Made by a program: the position numbers and the translations under genes. The notes beneath the pieces were generated by a model, which saw only the letters and a program-made list of their open reading frames with translations, did no database searches and was not told the DNA's origin. From assembly GCA_005881355.1 (NCBI GenBank), contig VBDM01000085.1, positions 1 through 5,951 on the forward strand: a DNA stretch of 5,951 nt, given 5' to 3'. Numbering within the stretch: position 1 is the stretch's first letter; each line of letters opens with the position of its first letter. Positions 5,361 to 5,951 of this stretch are shown here, piece by piece. The stretch is from Betaproteobacteria bacterium (lineage in GTDB: Bacteria > Pseudomonadota > Gammaproteobacteria > Burkholderiales > SG8-39).

Positions 5361-5780
5361 ATGAGCGCCCCTTTCGAGCAGAAAATCTGCCCCGTCTTCG
5401 ACATCCTGCATCGCGGGCACGTCACCTATCTCGCCGAGGCGCGCGCCCTGGGGGCGATGCTTCTGGTCGCGGTCAACGGCGATGCCTCGGCGAAGCGTCT
5501 CGGAAAGGGCGAGGAGCGCCCCTTCAATCCGCTCGCCGACCGCATCGCGGTGGTCGCGGCGCTCGAATCCGTCGATCTCGTCACCTGGTTCGACGAGGAC
5601 ACGCCGCTCGCGCTGATCCTCGCCTGCCGGCCGGAGGTTCTCGCCAAGGGCGGCGACTGGAAGCCCGAGGCGATCGTCGGAGCGGCCGAGGTCCGCGGCT
5701 GGGGCGGAAGCGTCCATTCGATCTCCTTCAGGCACCAGCGCTCGACGACCGCTCTGCTCAGGAAAATTCGCGAAGCTTGA
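5361..5780 (+). CDS. rfaE2: Heptose 1-phosphate adenylyltransferase RfaE2, internally shortened
   Basis: RfaE2 (equal to the C-terminal domain of E. coli HldE) transfers AMP from ATP to D-glycero-beta-D-manno-heptose 1-phosphate, giving the ADP-heptose precursor for LPS core. This 139-residue protein has FDILHRGHVTYL (13-24, with the HxGH motif H17-H20), VAVNGDAS (36-43), RPFNPLADR (53-61), FDEDTPL (77-83), KGGDW (96-100) and RSTTALLRKIR (127-137). It is shorter than the roughly 160 residues I expect. The opening FEQKICP looks like a normal RfaE2 N-terminus but joins straight to VFDILHRGH; the usual intervening segment with the first beta strand and the TNG loop, about 20-25 residues, is missing. 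The frame is open and the missing part is not in another frame nearby, so this is a loss of bases and not a simple frameshift. The product may be inactive. No Shine-Dalgarno; divergent from gpx, convergent with the next gene. Confidence 0.86.
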   Translation: MSAPFEQKICPVFDILHRGHVTYLAEARALGAMLLVAVNGDASAKRLGKGEERPFNPLADRIAVVAALESVDLVTWFDEDTPLALILACRPEVLAKGGDWKPEAIVGAAEVRGWGGSVHSISFRHQRSTTALLRKIREA

Positions 5781-5786
5781 TCCGGC

Positions 5787-5951
5787 TCACTTTCCCGCGC
5801 GCCTTTCCTCCGGCGGGCAGTCCTTGAGCTCGCTGCCCGGAAAGCCCTGCCGCAGCTCGTTCAATCTGGAGGCAAGCTCTTCCGGAACTTCGCGCACGGT
5901 GAAGTAGACCTTCTGCACCGACGTTTCTTTGGGACCGACCCGGGCCGTGCG
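5787..5951 (-). CDS. Unrecognised protein, C-terminal fragment
   Basis: A minus-strand frame enters from the right edge and ends at the TGA at 5787-5789; 54 residues are visible. The readable part includes VQKVYFTVREVPEELASRL and FPGSELKDCPPEE, then a basic tail RRAGK. It has coding-like character: the segment is open to the window edge, third codon positions are rich in G and C, and its stop lies 6 bases beyond the stop of the convergent rfaE2. I do not recognise the family; no motif, membrane segment or signal can be assigned from the fragment. The single Cys in KDCPP is near the end. No terminator hairpin lies between it and rfaE2, so the two transcripts probably overlap. Confidence 0.55.
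   Translation of the reverse strand, partial: RTARVGPKETSVQKVYFTVREVPEELASRLNELRQGFPGSELKDCPPEERRAGK

Noticed and set aside
5340..5735. N-terminal extension of the gpx reading frame through the rfaE2 region.
   Set aside because: The ATG at 5339 begins a proper signal peptide, and the upstream part is antisense to rfaE2.
5814..5839. Inverted repeat CGGGCAG / CTGCCCG with a 12-base spacer as a possible terminator for rfaE2.
   Set aside because: It has no T-tract on either strand and lies inside the convergent coding frame; chance pairing is likely in GC-rich DNA.
1..5951. Mobile elements, CRISPR arrays, tRNA or rRNA genes, phage or toxin-antitoxin modules.
   Set aside because: No transposase motifs, regularly spaced repeats, cloverleaf sequences or matching small gene pairs were seen; the genes are ordinary conserved chromosomal ones.

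Overview
The window is GC-rich chromosomal DNA with densely packed housekeeping genes. Gene content and order point to a Betaproteobacterium: rsmI-pyrC-DUF3025 on one strand, divergent from an LppC-type gene followed by yraN, a gmhA/diaA-type SIS gene and a BON-domain lipoprotein, then an exported glutathione peroxidase and rfaE2. This is inferred from gene order and protein motifs only. No mobile element, CRISPR array, rRNA or tRNA gene was seen.

Left part (1-2026, minus strand). Three genes read right to left as a tight operon: rsmI (16S rRNA C1402 2'-O-methyltransferase), pyrC (class II dihydroorotase, GTG start four bases after the rsmI stop), and the first 37 codons of a DUF3025-type gene that overlaps the end of pyrC and runs off the window.

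Middle (2003-4668, plus strand). This is the counterpart of the E. coli yraM(lpoA)-yraN-diaA-dolP cluster: an LppC/LpoA-family periplasmic protein, YraN (UPF0102), a SIS-domain sugar-phosphate isomerase and a two-BON-domain outer-membrane lipoprotein. Two of the three junctions are ATGA start/stop overlaps. Shared themes are the cell envelope (peptidoglycan synthase activation, LPS heptose, outer-membrane integrity). The lppC and rsmI 5' ends are divergent and overlap each other, and the rsmI start is hard to place.

Right part (4669-5951). Two bidirectional hairpin terminators separate dolP from a convergent, exported glutathione peroxidase. That gene is divergent from rfaE2 (heptose-1-phosphate adenylyltransferase) with only 21 bp between start codons. 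A short 3' end of an unrecognised minus-strand gene closes the window.

No novel multi-gene system is visible. The most striking irregularity is rfaE2: its first ten or so residues join directly onto the FDILHRGH motif, so the segment that normally carries the first beta strand and the TNG loop is missing. Other points worth checking are the rsmI start, the SIS protein that looks like DiaA but keeps the GmhA catalytic Glu/His pair, and an LpoA-like protein without the TPR domain or a convincing lipobox.
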